DNA of 64,000 bases from Emticicia sp. C21 (GTDB lineage Bacteria > Bacteroidota > Bacteroidia > Cytophagales > Spirosomataceae): contig NZ_QVMT01000021.1 of the NCBI RefSeq assembly GCF_003418935.1, positions 1 through 64,000 of the forward strand, read 5' to 3'. The position numbers and the translations under genes were made by a program. Below the pieces are notes generated by a model. It had not been told where the DNA came from. It searched no databases and saw only the letters and a list, made by a program, of their open reading frames with translations. Positions 8,259-16,512 of this stretch are shown one piece after another (within the stretch, counting starts at the first letter, position 1; the number at the start of each line of letters is the position of its first letter).

Positions 8259-8618
8259 ATGGAAGAATTAACAAAAACCGAAGAACGCATCATGCAGATA
8301 ATCTGGGATTTAGGCAGATGCTTTGTAAAAGATATTATCGAAAAAATGGATGACGAGCCAAAACCGCCCTACAACACCATTTCCTCAGTAGTACGTATCC
8401 TTGAAAAGAAGGCATATGTGGGTTTTAAAGCCTATGGCAAAACTTATGAATATTTCCCGATTATCAGTAAAGACGATTACGGGAAATTCTCTTTCAAAAA
8501 AGTCTTTGCTAACTATTTCAATAACTCCACTGAAAGTTTACTGTCTTTTATGGCGAAAGAAGAAAAACTAACTGAGGCTGAAATCGAGAAACTGAAACAA
8601 TTCATTGACAAACAATAG
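8259..8618 (+). CDS. BlaI/MecI/CopY family transcriptional repressor
   Basis: A 119-residue winged-helix protein: LTKTEERIMQIIWDLGRCFVKDI followed by PPYNTISSVVRILEKKAYVGFKAYGKTYEYFPI is the typical BlaI DNA-binding domain, and the C-terminal half is the dimerisation and cleavage-linker region. In this family the repressor is inactivated after its membrane metallopeptidase partner senses a signal. That partner starts 31 bases downstream on the same strand. No beta-lactamase gene is nearby, so the regulated target is unknown and may be only this operon. Confidence 0.88.
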   Translation: MEELTKTEERIMQIIWDLGRCFVKDIIEKMDDEPKPPYNTISSVVRILEKKAYVGFKAYGKTYEYFPIISKDDYGKFSFKKVFANYFNNSTESLLSFMAKEEKLTEAEIEKLKQFIDKQ

Positions 8619-8649
8619 ACTTTGTTCAACCCTCTAAATCTAAAATGCT

Positions 8650-10707
8650 ATGCTGTTTCTAATTTACCTTCTTAAAGTATCGGCCTGTCTGGCTGTTTTT
8701 TATGGATTGTATTTCTTTGCATTTCGCCAGTTTACATTCCATACCCTCAATCGTTTTTATTTGCTTTGCACACTTTGCTTGAGTTTCATTATTCCCCTCA
8801 TTTCTTTTGAAACTACCAAAGTTGTGAAGGTTGAACCTGCAGTAGTTGTTGAGACCTCTCCGATTACAAGCACTTCTGGTTATGAACCTGCTTACGTTCC
8901 GATGTATGATAGTCAAGCTATTGCAACTATACAATCTGTAAAAGAAGCACCAGACTGGCGTTTTTATGTATTATTCGCCTATATAACAATTGCCGCCATT
9001 ATGATGCTATTCTTATGTGCAAAGCTTTTGAAAATATACCAACTTAGCCGAAAAGCCGTAAGAGCTGATAATTTAAGAATTATTCAAAGAGATGGGCAGT
9101 TGACTAATGCCTCGTTTTTTAATCTTATTTTTCTGAATACGAATGGACTTACCGATAATGAGAAAGCCCAGATCATTGCCCACGAATGTGTCCATATCCG
9201 TTATTTACACTCCATTGATATTTTGTTGGTTGAATTCTGCAAGATCATTTTGTGGTTTAACCCTATCATTTATTTCTATAAAAAATCATTGGTAGAAGTA
9301 CATGAGTTTGAGGCTGATCTAAATACGATTCAACAATTTGACAGTAAAAGCTATGCGCATTTGCTACTCAAATTGGGTATCAGCCATACTATTGACTTAA
9401 CTAATCAGTTTAGTTTACATCCACTATCTACACGTATTCAGTTTTTGTTTAAAAAACGTACAATTTCTATAAAGAGATTATTTTATATGATAGGGTTGCC
9501 TTTCTTAGCACTTGGAATTTTCGCCTTTGCTCAACGTAACGAAAAATTGATTTATGAAGCGGCGGCAAAAGCATCGGAGAGAATAAACAACAAAATAGAG
9601 AGTTTGACGGAAGTTTCAAAATTGGTTGACAAAGACTCAGTGAAAAAGCAACAAGAGATAAACCCATTAATAACGGCTATTCCTGCAGATTCAGGAGCAT
9701 ATAAATTAATAGTTAATCCTTTTTTATTAAAAACACCTGAAATTCAGTTTCCTGATTATGCTAAGAACCCAATGATTGGAGGAGAATTGACTATTACAAC
9801 TCAATCTAAAAACACACCTGAGCTTTTTTCTTTTGATTTTTTTCAAAATGGAAGATATGTTACCAAAGGAGTGTCGGCTGATAGTATTAAAATTTTCCAG
9901 AATGGTAAAGAATTGCTGAATGGGGAAGATTTTGAATTTGTATATGAAAAAAGCATTATTACAAGCGCTGTTTTTAAGAAGCATATTGTAAGTGAAACTT
10001 TAGGGCTTACTATCCAAATTACAAAAGGACCGTCTTATACTCCTGTTAAACAAGGTGGAATTCCATTACAAATAAGACCAACACCTACTTTTAATAGCCC
10101 CTGGCGATATAAAGTTCGCCTCAACTCGCAGCAAAATTTCAATACCGACAGCCTACGAACTTTTATGCCTGCTAATTTTTTAGGAAAAAATCCATTAGTA
10201 ATTATTAATGGTCAGGAGTATCCTTCAAATATATTACAAAGAATAAATCCTAAATCCTTTGGTTGGTCTTATTTTGCTGAACCGGATGAAGCACATGCCT
10301 TAGAAAAATATGGTGAAAAAGCACGCGATGGAGTACTGGAAATCAGAACCAAAGATGATTTTTTATTTAAATCAGAAAAAGATCGTCAAATGGCACTTGA
10401 TAATATCCAAAGGGAATTGGATGCACGTAGAATTTATAAAAATGACAAAATAGTGCGGGTTCGTCTATTAGAAGATGATGGAAAAGAATTTGAAAGAGTG
10501 ATTATTAAAGGTTTTTTTCAGGAGGAAAGTATAGTGGTTGATATTCCGGTAAATGGTAAAATACACTATGAAATTGATGGAGTAACCGTTAGTGAATCTG
10601 ATGTAGTTAATTATAATGGTCTTTTTCAAGGCAGTAGCGGACAACATGGTAAAATACCTGATAAAAATGGGTATCATGCAAGCATTAGTTTAAAAACAAA
10701 AAGGTGA
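8650..10707 (+). CDS. M56 (BlaR1-type) membrane metallopeptidase with plug-like C-terminal domain
   Basis: A 685-residue protein with N-terminal membrane helices (about 1-20, 35-52 and 105-125), then the zinc site HECVH (178-182) and the downstream ligand region VHEFEAD (217-223), and a further helix near 275-295. The zinc site and gene order match BlaR1/MecR1 sensors that trigger removal of the BlaI-type repressor encoded just upstream. After residue 310 there is no penicillin-binding sensor domain; instead a long periplasmic region ends in a segment resembling a TonB-receptor plug (PLVIINGQEYPS, later EKYGEKARDGVLEIRTK). Such fusions are known in Bacteroidota, but what they sense is not. 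Confidence 0.85.
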   Translation: MLFLIYLLKVSACLAVFYGLYFFAFRQFTFHTLNRFYLLCTLCLSFIIPLISFETTKVVKVEPAVVVETSPITSTSGYEPAYVPMYDSQAIATIQSVKEAPDWRFYVLFAYITIAAIMMLFLCAKLLKIYQLSRKAVRADNLRIIQRDGQLTNASFFNLIFLNTNGLTDNEKAQIIAHECVHIRYLHSIDILLVEFCKIILWFNPIIYFYKKSLVEVHEFEADLNTIQQFDSKSYAHLLLKLGISHTIDLTNQFSLHPLSTRIQFLFKKRTISIKRLFYMIGLPFLALGIFAFAQRNEKLIYEAAAKASERINNKIESLTEVSKLVDKDSVKKQQEINPLITAIPADSGAYKLIVNPFLLKTPEIQFPDYAKNPMIGGELTITTQSKNTPELFSFDFFQNGRYVTKGVSADSIKIFQNGKELLNGEDFEFVYEKSIITSAVFKKHIVSETLGLTIQITKGPSYTPVKQGGIPLQIRPTPTFNSPWRYKVRLNSQQNFNTDSLRTFMPANFLGKNPLVIINGQEYPSNILQRINPKSFGWSYFAEPDEAHALEKYGEKARDGVLEIRTKDDFLFKSEKDRQMALDNIQRELDARRIYKNDKIVRVRLLEDDGKEFERVIIKGFFQEESIVVDIPVNGKIHYEIDGVTVSESDVVNYNGLFQGSSGQHGKIPDKNGYHASISLKTKR

Positions 10708-10767
10708 AAAATTGTAGAAAAATTTCCCATATATGTGCAAAACGTTCTAATTTTTTACATTTTTTAA

Positions 10768-10801
10768 ATAATTAGACATTTACCCTTAAATGTCTAATTA
10801 T
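10768..10801. terminator. Perfect 15-bp hairpin after the BlaR1-type gene
   Basis: Bases 10768-10782 pair without mismatch with 10787-10801 around the loop CCCT. The stem is AT-rich and no clean T-tract follows, so it is either a weak terminator or an RNA-stabilising 3' structure for the upstream operon. Confidence 0.5.
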
Positions 10802-10831
10802 CAATTGATTATAAAGTTTCATGTCTTAAAC

Positions 10832-10848
10832 TGGTATATTTCTTTGAC
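10832..10848 (+). promoter_or_regulatory. Putative sigma-54-like promoter element of the OmpA lipoprotein gene
   Basis: TGGTATATTTCTTTGAC lies 57 bases before the start codon. TGGNAY matches the sigma-54 -24 core, and a TTT run sits at the -12 position, without the classical GC. Five other units in the island have the same arrangement. Confidence 0.45.
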
Positions 10849-10888
10849 TGATTATTGAAAATTTCTAATCATTAAAATTTTCAAAGTC

Positions 10889-11614
10889 ATGAATACGACT
10901 CAATCATCTATCAAAAAAATTGTAACATTGTCGGTTTGCGGAGCGATGTTATTGAGTGCTACAACTTCCTGTAATTCATTCAAGAAACTAACTAATGAAC
11001 AAAAAGGCGCTATTATCGGTGTAGGTGCCGGAGCCGCCGCAGGAGCAGCCATAGGTAGCAAAAGTAAAAATCCTGCCGTATACGCTATTGTAGGCTCAGC
11101 AGTAGGTGGCGTAGCTGGTGTTTTTATCGGTAAATATATGGATAAACAAGCCGCTAAAATGAAGAAAGACATGGAGGGCGTTGCGGAAGTAGAACGTGTG
11201 GGTGAAGGTATTAAATTAACCATGAAATCAGGTATCCTTTTCGGAGTTGATTCTTATTCACTAAATCAAATGTCTAAAGATAATCTGGAGAAACTGGCGC
11301 AAACCTTGAAAGAGTATGAAGATACTAATATTCTAGTGGCAGGGCATACCGATAATACTGGGAGTGAAGATTACAATATGAAATTATCGGAAAAACGTGC
11401 CGATGCAGTAGCTGACTTACTAAATAGTATGGGAGTAAAACGCAGTAGAATGTCTGTAATAGGATATGGAGAATCAGCTCCTGTAGTTGATAATACAAGT
11501 GATGCCGGACGAGACAAGAACCGTCGTGTAGAGCTGGCCATTGTAGCTAACGAGGATTTGAAGAAAGATGCAGCCAAAAACGGCTCAAACGCTGTGGCTA
11601 CCAATAATAAGTAA
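10889..11614 (+). CDS. OmpA family lipoprotein with glycine-zipper domain
   Basis: A 241-residue lipoprotein. The signal peptide ends in LLSATTSC, with the Cys near residue 28 as the lipidation site. Next come two glycine-zipper stretches (GAIIGVGAGAAAGAAIG and AIVGSAVGGVAGVFIG), then a C-terminal OmpA domain (about 110-222) with the peptidoglycan-binding signature VAGHTDNTGSEDYNMKLSEK and a conserved C-terminal GRDKNRRVELAI. It probably anchors the outer membrane to peptidoglycan. It opens the stress island and has the shared TGGNAY element upstream. Confidence 0.88.
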   Translation: MNTTQSSIKKIVTLSVCGAMLLSATTSCNSFKKLTNEQKGAIIGVGAGAAAGAAIGSKSKNPAVYAIVGSAVGGVAGVFIGKYMDKQAAKMKKDMEGVAEVERVGEGIKLTMKSGILFGVDSYSLNQMSKDNLEKLAQTLKEYEDTNILVAGHTDNTGSEDYNMKLSEKRADAVADLLNSMGVKRSRMSVIGYGESAPVVDNTSDAGRDKNRRVELAIVANEDLKKDAAKNGSNAVATNNK

Positions 11615-11682
11615 TATACAGGTTGATATATATGGTGTACTTGGGCACGCCTAGTAAGGCACGCTCATCGGGGTACATGATG

Positions 11683-11711
11683 ATAGGCTATACATACTAT
11701 GTGTAGCCTAT
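11683..11711. terminator. Hairpin downstream of the OmpA lipoprotein gene
   Basis: ATAGGCTATACA and TGTGTAGCCTAT (11683-11711) pair with one G-T wobble around a very short loop. There is no strong T-tract. It is probably a 3' structure or weak terminator of the preceding gene; the rest of the 11615-11798 gap holds only the promoter element. Confidence 0.45.
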
Positions 11712-11745
11712 GTTGTTGTATAATATAATATGCGATACTTATAAC

Positions 11746-11761
11746 TGGAATAGGTTTTTAA
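11746..11761 (+). promoter_or_regulatory. Putative sigma-54-like promoter element of the AI-2E gene
   Basis: TGGAATAGGTTTTTAA begins 53 bases before the start codon. It is nearly identical to the element ahead of the YtxH gene (TGGAATAGGATTTTTAA), though the two genes are unrelated in sequence. Confidence 0.5.
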
Positions 11762-11798
11762 TGATTTATACGTAAATTGAATTATAAACTATATCTCC

Positions 11799-12971
11799 AT
11801 GCTTCCAGAACGTTTACCGTTTAATGTAAAACTGCCGCTTGCGCTTCTTTCCATTACTATTGTTGTATTTTGGCTGAGTATTCTTGAATCGGTGCTTGTC
11901 CCTTTTATTATTTCTATCATCTTATCTATCCTTTTATTTCCTTTATGCGATTGGTTCGAGAAAAGAAAAGTAGGAAGGGTATTAGCCATTACCATCACCT
12001 TAATCTTATTTACTGTTCTGATAGGTGTGATTGTCTATTTAGCCTCTACGCAAATTGCCGGGTTTTCTGAAATGATTCCGCAATTGCTTGATAAATTAGA
12101 AAAAGCCTATAATAATCTTTTAAAATGGACCTCTGAAAAGTTTGATTTATCAACTGAAACTCAAACTAATCAGGTGAATACTTACGCAAATCAATTACTT
12201 GCCAGAGGAGGAACCGTAGTAGGTACGGCTCTTACAACAACTTCAAATATGCTCGGCAATTTGACTATTATGCCCGTTTACATGTTCTTCTTATTACTGT
12301 ACAGAGATTTCTTCAGAGAATTTTTTTATAAAGTATTTAAGAATGTAGAGAAAGAAAAGGTAGATGAGGTATTAGGTAAAATTTATGATGTGATTCATAG
12401 CTATCTATCGGGTGTCATCATCGTAACTATTATCATAGGTACGCTCAATACAATCAGTCTGCTTTTATTGGGTATTGATTACGCCATCTTCTTTGGTTTC
12501 CTTGCGTCTGTATTACTCATAATTCCTTATATAGGTATTCTTATAGGTTCACTATTACCTATTATTATTGCCTTGGTTACCAAAGATTCTCCTATGTATG
12601 CTGTAGGAGTAGCAGCTTCGTTTTTTGCTATTCAGATGTTGGAGGGTAATTTTATCACACCCAATATTGTTGGCTCAAAAATCAGTATAAATCCTTTAGC
12701 TGCCATTCTGGGCTTATTAATGGGCGCAATTCTATGGGGTCTGGCCGGGATGGCTCTATGTTTACCTTGTATAGCCATCATCAAAGTAATTTTTGATTCT
12801 GTTCCCAATTTACAACCCTATGGTTTTTTGATGGGGGAACCTGCAATTTCAAGAGATAATACTGAAGAGAAAAAGAAAAGAGCTAATAAAATTGAAAAGG
12901 AGATAGTAGATACCATTAGTGGGACAAAGGCTTTTTTTAAGAAAAAGAACCCTCCTAAAGAAAAAAAATAG
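11799..12971 (+). CDS. AI-2E family transporter (PF01594)
   Basis: A 390-residue inner-membrane protein with about eight helices in the AI-2E pattern: two N-terminal helices (LPLALLSITIVVFW and LVPFIISIILSILLF), a third near 60-80, a large soluble loop (about 85-150), then four or more helices including the family-typical GILIGSLLPIIIAL region. The tail after residue 355 is highly charged (EEKKKRANKIEKEI) and ends in a Lys-rich stretch. Members export signalling molecules, or in some species act as Na+/H+ antiporters; the substrate here is open. It is placed in the stress island and carries its promoter element. Confidence 0.85.
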   Translation: MLPERLPFNVKLPLALLSITIVVFWLSILESVLVPFIISIILSILLFPLCDWFEKRKVGRVLAITITLILFTVLIGVIVYLASTQIAGFSEMIPQLLDKLEKAYNNLLKWTSEKFDLSTETQTNQVNTYANQLLARGGTVVGTALTTTSNMLGNLTIMPVYMFFLLLYRDFFREFFYKVFKNVEKEKVDEVLGKIYDVIHSYLSGVIIVTIIIGTLNTISLLLLGIDYAIFFGFLASVLLIIPYIGILIGSLLPIIIALVTKDSPMYAVGVAASFFAIQMLEGNFITPNIVGSKISINPLAAILGLLMGAILWGLAGMALCLPCIAIIKVIFDSVPNLQPYGFLMGEPAISRDNTEEKKKRANKIEKEIVDTISGTKAFFKKKNPPKEKK

Positions 12972-13082
12972 ATTTTGCAAAATCTTCAGAATAATAAATA
13001 TCTTTCCCAACCTGTAGAAAGATTTCCTCATTTATAGAAGTGAATCTTTTTTAATTGGCTGATTATTAGGATTTTATGTACT

Positions 13083-13099
13083 TGGCATATAAATTTTTT
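13083..13099 (+). promoter_or_regulatory. Putative sigma-54-like promoter element of the barrel protein gene
   Basis: TGGCATATAAATTTTTT begins 55 bases before the start codon. TGGCAT is a full match to the sigma-54 -24 core (TGGCAY); the -12 position is a T run. Confidence 0.5.
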
Positions 13100-13137
13100 C
13101 TTAATAATCAGAAAAGATTTAATAAAGAACACACAAC

Positions 13138-13794
13138 ATGAAAAAGATTATCACGTTAGCAATTGTCTCTCTATTCAGTGCCTCGACATTTGCACAAACA
13201 AAAGGATTCACAGCAGGTTTAAAACTAGGAACGAACCTGTCGCAAGTGAGAGGAAACGATTTATCTTTTACCTCGGGTAATACAGTTTTTAATTTTAGAA
13301 ATAACGATAACAGAGCATTCGGTTTTGTCGGTGGTGTGTTTTTAAGATTTGGTAAGACAGTATTTTTACAACCCGAAGTTCTGGTTTCTCAAAAAGGTGG
13401 TAAATACGATTTGATTACTGACAATGGTAATAGTACCAAGACAATCGACTTCCGTATGACTAACCTTGACTTACCTTTATTAGTTGGGGTGAAAATAGGA
13501 GAGGTATTAAGAATTAACGCTGGCCCGATAGCCACATTCAATATAGGGAATGATGGCAAATTAGGAGATGCTATAACTGAAGCCAGAGGAGAAAGTGCCG
13601 AAAGCGTGTATAAAAAAGCTGTTTTTGGTTACCAGGCAGGTGTAGGTTTTGATATTGGCCAGATTAACTTCGATGTACGTTATGAGGGCAATGTAAATGA
13701 TGTAATTGATGTAAAATATAAAAATGCTGAGACCGCCAGTAAGTTTGCCGCTAAAGGAAATTCGTTCCAGGCTACTATCGGTTTTCATTTCTAA
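13138..13794 (+). CDS. PorT-family outer-membrane beta-barrel protein
   Basis: A 218-residue protein with a cleavable signal peptide (MKKIITLAIVSLFSASTFAQ) followed by alternating strands with glycine and aromatic residues. It starts with GFTAGLKLGTNLSQV and ends in NSFQATIGFHF, a C-terminal aromatic typical of outer-membrane barrels. It fits the outer-membrane beta-barrel domain (PF13568 type) common in Bacteroidota. The predicted place is the outer membrane; the specific function is unknown. The coiled-coil lipoprotein gene follows after 86 bases and lacks its own TGGNAY element, so the two may be cotranscribed. Confidence 0.82.
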   Translation: MKKIITLAIVSLFSASTFAQTKGFTAGLKLGTNLSQVRGNDLSFTSGNTVFNFRNNDNRAFGFVGGVFLRFGKTVFLQPEVLVSQKGGKYDLITDNGNSTKTIDFRMTNLDLPLLVGVKIGEVLRINAGPIATFNIGNDGKLGDAITEARGESAESVYKKAVFGYQAGVGFDIGQINFDVRYEGNVNDVIDVKYKNAETASKFAAKGNSFQATIGFHF

Positions 13795-13880
13795 AGCGAA
13801 ATCTAAACTCCAACAATCCTCTATAGGATTGTAATATAAATAAAACATACGAAAACAACCATTTAAAATTATTATTAGCA

Positions 13881-14336
13881 ATGAAAAAGAAAGTAATATT
13901 CGCATATGCGTTAATAGCAATCGGGACATTAAGTTTTACTTCGTGTTCGAGAGAAGAAAAAAGAGAGGCAGCTGATAGTATTCAGAATGCACAAGACAAT
14001 GCAGCCAATGCAGCAGATGAAGTTGCCAGCGATATTAAAGATGGCGTTGACCAAACAGCCGAGGATGTAAAGAGAGAAAAAGATGAGATGGCAGCAAAAC
14101 TGGAAGACCAACGTAAAGAGTTGAAGAGAGAGATAGAAGAAGCAGAAGATAATATTAAAACTGCCTCTGCTAAAGAGAAAGACCGTTGGGAAGAAAGAAG
14201 ACAAAAATTGAAATCTCAATTGAATGATATTGATGATGATATAAAAGATATCAGAAGTGATATGAAGGAAGACTGGAAAGATTTCAAGAAAAGAGTCAAT
14301 CAGAAGATAGATGAAATTCAAAAAGATATTGAATAA
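13881..14336 (+). CDS. Coiled-coil lipoprotein, stress-island
   Basis: A 151-residue protein. The lipoprotein signal ends in GTLSFTSC (Cys near residue 22). The rest is almost entirely charged and helical, with heptad-like Asp/Lys/Glu patterns (for example EKDEMAAKLEDQRKELKRE and SQLNDIDDDIKDIRSDMKED), so it should form a long coiled coil in the periplasm or at the outer membrane. I assign no named family. It resembles the apolipoprotein-like and YtxH-like helical proteins that accumulate in stress clusters. A strong terminator follows. Confidence 0.75.
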   Translation: MKKKVIFAYALIAIGTLSFTSCSREEKREAADSIQNAQDNAANAADEVASDIKDGVDQTAEDVKREKDEMAAKLEDQRKELKREIEEAEDNIKTASAKEKDRWEERRQKLKSQLNDIDDDIKDIRSDMKEDWKDFKKRVNQKIDEIQKDIE

Positions 14337-14372
14337 TAATAATAGGTGGTTTAGATTAGTAGCAATGGTTAG

Positions 14373-14404
14373 AAAAGCAGCGGATTTTATCTGCTGCTTT
14401 TTTT
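14373..14404 (+). terminator. Rho-independent terminator
   Basis: AAAAGCAGC (14373-14381) pairs with GCTGCTTTT (14393-14401), extended by inner pairs (GAT with ATC), and runs into T residues. It ends the barrel and coiled-coil lipoprotein unit. Confidence 0.85.
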
Positions 14405-14462
14405 GTTTGTCTGGTTTATGAGTTGCAAAGATTACTTCAGAATGACTATAGTAGAAAGACAC

Positions 14463-14748
14463 TAGCCCCTATTTTAGATATGTAATGTTCGCTTTGCTTA
14501 CACCTGGGCTAGGCTCTCATAGCGCCATAATTATTCTGTCTGAATAAGTGACAGACACAATGTAAAAATCAAGTATAAAATCTACTGTATTCAGACCCAG
14601 ACTAGAATCTTTATGTAAATGCCTTTTAAGCTCTGAATAAGGGAAAAATATGCTGACTTTTGAAAATTGCTATAAAGCCAATATAAGTATCATTTATAAA
14701 AATTTAAAGACGTGTTGAAGAGAAATTTATTATTGCCATATACACCAA
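14463..14748. other. Gene-free stretch
   Basis: I see no open frame of protein-like composition, no tRNA and no strong structure here. The only item is a separated inverted pair, CTAGCCC (near 14463) and GGGCTAG (near 14508). The genes on both sides point towards this gap. Confidence 0.5.
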
Positions 14749-14792
14749 AAAAAGGATAGGGAATGATAAACCTACCATTCCCTATCCTTTTT
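14749..14792 (-). terminator. Terminator of the GlsB gene
   Basis: A 17-bp perfect stem (14749-14765 with 14776-14792) around a 10-base loop is followed on the minus strand by a run of T, 15 bases beyond the stop codon of the GlsB-type gene. Confidence 0.85.
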
Positions 14793-14806
14793 ATATCTAA
14801 TAATTA

Positions 14807-15061
14807 TTAAACCCTCCGTATCAGTCCCACTATAAACAGTACAACGAGAGCGCCTATTACGGCAGTAATGATTTGGCCAATAACACCAGCACCTAGAGAA
14901 ACGCCCAGTGAGGCAAATAGCCAGCTACCTACAAGGGCACCAACTATACCAACGATGATGTTACCGATAAGACCAAAGCCGAAGCCTCGTTTGATTTCTC
15001 CAGCCAACCAGCCGGCAATAGCACCAATAATAATTGCATACAATAGTCCTTGTCCTTCCAT
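14807..15061 (-). CDS. GlsB/YeaQ/YmgE family stress-response membrane protein
   Basis: An 84-residue protein with three hydrophobic segments and the family signature: AIIIGAIAGWLAGEIKRGFGFGLIGNIIVGIVGALVGSWL (shown in pieces: GAIAGWLAGEI, then GFGLIGNIIVGIVGALVG), ending in ALVVLFIVGLIRRV. Family members are transglycosylase-associated small membrane proteins induced by general stress. It lies on the minus strand inside the stress island. No TGGNAY element was found 53-58 bases upstream, so it may be controlled differently. Confidence 0.88.
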   Translation of the reverse strand: MEGQGLLYAIIIGAIAGWLAGEIKRGFGFGLIGNIIVGIVGALVGSWLFASLGVSLGAGVIGQIITAVIGALVVLFIVGLIRRV

Positions 15062-15184
15062 TTTTATTTGTGTTAAAGGGTTTAAAAAAATTGCGTATAT
15101 AACAATTAGATTTACTGGATTTTGGACACTATGAAAGGTCGCAAAACTGTGTGGATTTAGTAAACTAATAAATTGAATTCCTGA

Positions 15185-15547
15185 TTATAAAGAGTTATCT
15201 ATCGAAGCATATGATAAAGGCTTTTCAATAAAATTATAAGCGCCTACTTCAAAAGCCTTTTCTTTCAATTTTCCTATAGCAGTTATCATTACAATCTTGC
15301 TGTTAGGTAATAGTTTCTTAAACTCAGGCAATTTTTCAATGCCTAAGCCATCTGGTAAATTATTATCTAAAAAAATCCATTGCGGTTGCGGAGTCAGGCT
15401 ACCTGCTTTTTCAAAACCATCTTGCAAAGTATGAGCATGAAAAGATTCTATTCCTTTCTTTTTCAAATACATTTTTATCAGCAAGCAAGTATCTATTTCA
15501 TCATCTACTATTAGGGCAGATAATACATTTTCTTCTAAGCTTTTCAT
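15185..15547 (-). CDS. Stand-alone receiver-domain response regulator
   Basis: A 120-residue protein made only of a receiver domain: the acidic pair in LIVDDE (13-18), the phosphate-accepting Asp in WIFLDNNLPDG, the Thr in MITAIG and the Lys in IEKPLS. There is no output domain, so it must act through protein contacts, for example in a phosphorelay with the kinases nearby. It has the TGGNAY element 54 bases upstream, so it belongs to the apparent regulon itself. The YtxH unit is divergent. Confidence 0.85.
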   Translation of the reverse strand: MKSLEENVLSALIVDDEIDTCLLIKMYLKKKGIESFHAHTLQDGFEKAGSLTPQPQWIFLDNNLPDGLGIEKLPEFKKLLPNSKIVMITAIGKLKEKAFEVGAYNFIEKPLSYASIDNSL

Positions 15548-15585
15548 CTTTGCACAATTTGCATCAAATTATAATTCAATATATT

Positions 15586-15601
15586 ATAAAAAACCATGCC
15601 A
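15586..15601 (-). promoter_or_regulatory. Putative sigma-54-like promoter element of the receiver gene
   Basis: On the minus strand TGGCATGGTTTTTTAT begins at 15601, 54 bases before the start codon at 15547. It has the full TGGCAY core and a T run at the -12 position. Confidence 0.5.
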
Positions 15602-15641
15602 GCACTTTTTTTCTAGGCTTTTTAGGACTCGTCGTGCGATT

Positions 15642-15654
15642 CCCACAATCTGGG
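15642..15654. promoter_or_regulatory. CCCA-N5-TGGG dyad between divergent stress genes
   Basis: CCCACAATCTGGG lies between the two divergent TGGNAY elements, about 70-90 bases upstream of either expected start point. That is a usual position for an NtrC-type activator site. A related dyad is ahead of rpoN. Confidence 0.35.
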
Positions 15655-15710
15655 CAAAAACTTCTACAATTTAAAGTAAGTAAATATATGCTGGAGTATT
15701 GATAAACGTA

Positions 15711-15727
15711 TGGAATAGGATTTTTAA
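15711..15727 (+). promoter_or_regulatory. Putative sigma-54-like promoter element of the YtxH unit
   Basis: TGGAATAGGATTTTTAA begins 58 bases before the start codon and nearly repeats the element of the AI-2E gene. Confidence 0.5.
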
Positions 15728-15768
15728 ACTACTTACCATATTGAAAACTATTTAAACATTGAACTATT

Positions 15769-16077
15769 ATGAAAGGTACTTCAAAAATCTTGTTGGGAGT
15801 TATTACAGCAGCAGCGGCTGGAGCAGTAATCGGGATGTTGTTTGCTCCAGATAAAGGAAATGAAATTCGCTCAAAAGTGAAAAAGACAGCTAACGAATTA
15901 GCGGATGAGTTATTGAATGCAATTCGTCGTGGAAAAAGCCAATACCAGGATGCAAAAGACGAGGTACGTAATAAGGCATACGAATTGAAAGGAAAGGCTC
16001 AACAAAAATTCGAAGATGTAGCTGAAGAAGCTGACGACCAATATAATGCTACTAAAAAGAAGCTACAAGTTAGCTAA
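15769..16077 (+). CDS. YtxH domain-containing protein
   Basis: A 102-residue protein: a single N-terminal membrane or signal helix (LLGVITAAAAGAVIGMLFAPDKG) with the family hallmark GxLFAPxxG, followed by a charged helical tail (KVKKTANELADELLNAIRRGKSQYQDAKDEVRNKA, read here in part). YtxH proteins are general-stress proteins in several phyla; their biochemical role is unclear. It is first in a unit with the holin-like and repeat proteins. Confidence 0.88.
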   Translation: MKGTSKILLGVITAAAAGAVIGMLFAPDKGNEIRSKVKKTANELADELLNAIRRGKSQYQDAKDEVRNKAYELKGKAQQKFEDVAEEADDQYNATKKKLQVS

Positions 16078-16094
16078 ATCCAAAAGCATTTTTT

Positions 16095-16124
16095 GATGAG
16101 TCAGGGCTATGGCCTTGACTCATC
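16095..16124 (+). terminator. Hairpin between the YtxH and holin-like genes
   Basis: A 13-bp stem (GATGAGTCAGGGC with GCCTTGACTCATC, one G-T wobble). No long T-tract follows. It may attenuate expression of the downstream genes relative to the YtxH gene or protect the upstream message. Confidence 0.5.
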
Positions 16125-16149
16125 TTTCACTTAAAAAGTACCAACTGCT

Positions 16150-16512
16150 ATGGAAATCTACAACGACATTAAAGAAAAAACGGGAGATATATTCGACGAT
16201 CTGACCCATCACTTGGAGGCTCGCTGGAATTTAGGGGTGCTGAATGCAGCAGAAAAAACTGCCGGAGCTATCTCTTCTGCTGCCTCTGCTATTATTATAG
16301 GAGCTATCACACTATTTGTACTTTTCTTTTTGAGTTTAGGTGTTGCCTGGATCATAGGCCAAAGCCTCAATAATCTTGCCTATGGTTTATTTATTGTAGC
16401 AGGCTTTTATGCCATTGTAGGATTAATAGTATATGCACTAAGGGATACTTTTATCAAGATTCCGGTTATTAACGCTTTAATTCATAAATTCTACTATGAA
16501 GACGAACATTAA
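16150..16512 (+). CDS. Phage-holin-like (Phage_holin_3_6) membrane protein
   Basis: A 120-residue protein with a soluble N-terminal helix (MEIYNDIKEKTGDIFDDLTHHLEARWN) and two membrane segments (about 48-70 and 80-102). This is the layout of the phage-holin-superfamily stress proteins (PF07332) found beside YtxH genes. Nothing else here is phage-derived, so the holin name is only a family label. Its 3' end overlaps the next gene by 17 bases, which suggests coupling. Confidence 0.75.
   Translation: MEIYNDIKEKTGDIFDDLTHHLEARWNLGVLNAAEKTAGAISSAASAIIIGAITLFVLFFLSLGVAWIIGQSLNNLAYGLFIVAGFYAIVGLIVYALRDTFIKIPVINALIHKFYYEDEH

Noticed and set aside
13929-14462. A 177-codon open frame on the minus strand
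   Set aside because: It is the antisense of the coiled-coil lipoprotein gene, whose repetitive GA-rich codons leave the opposite strand open; its product is a Phe/Leu/Ile-rich artefact.
16150-16512. A prophage, suggested by the holin-like gene
   Set aside because: No integrase, capsid, tail or lysis genes lie nearby; the family is regularly found in stress clusters beside YtxH.
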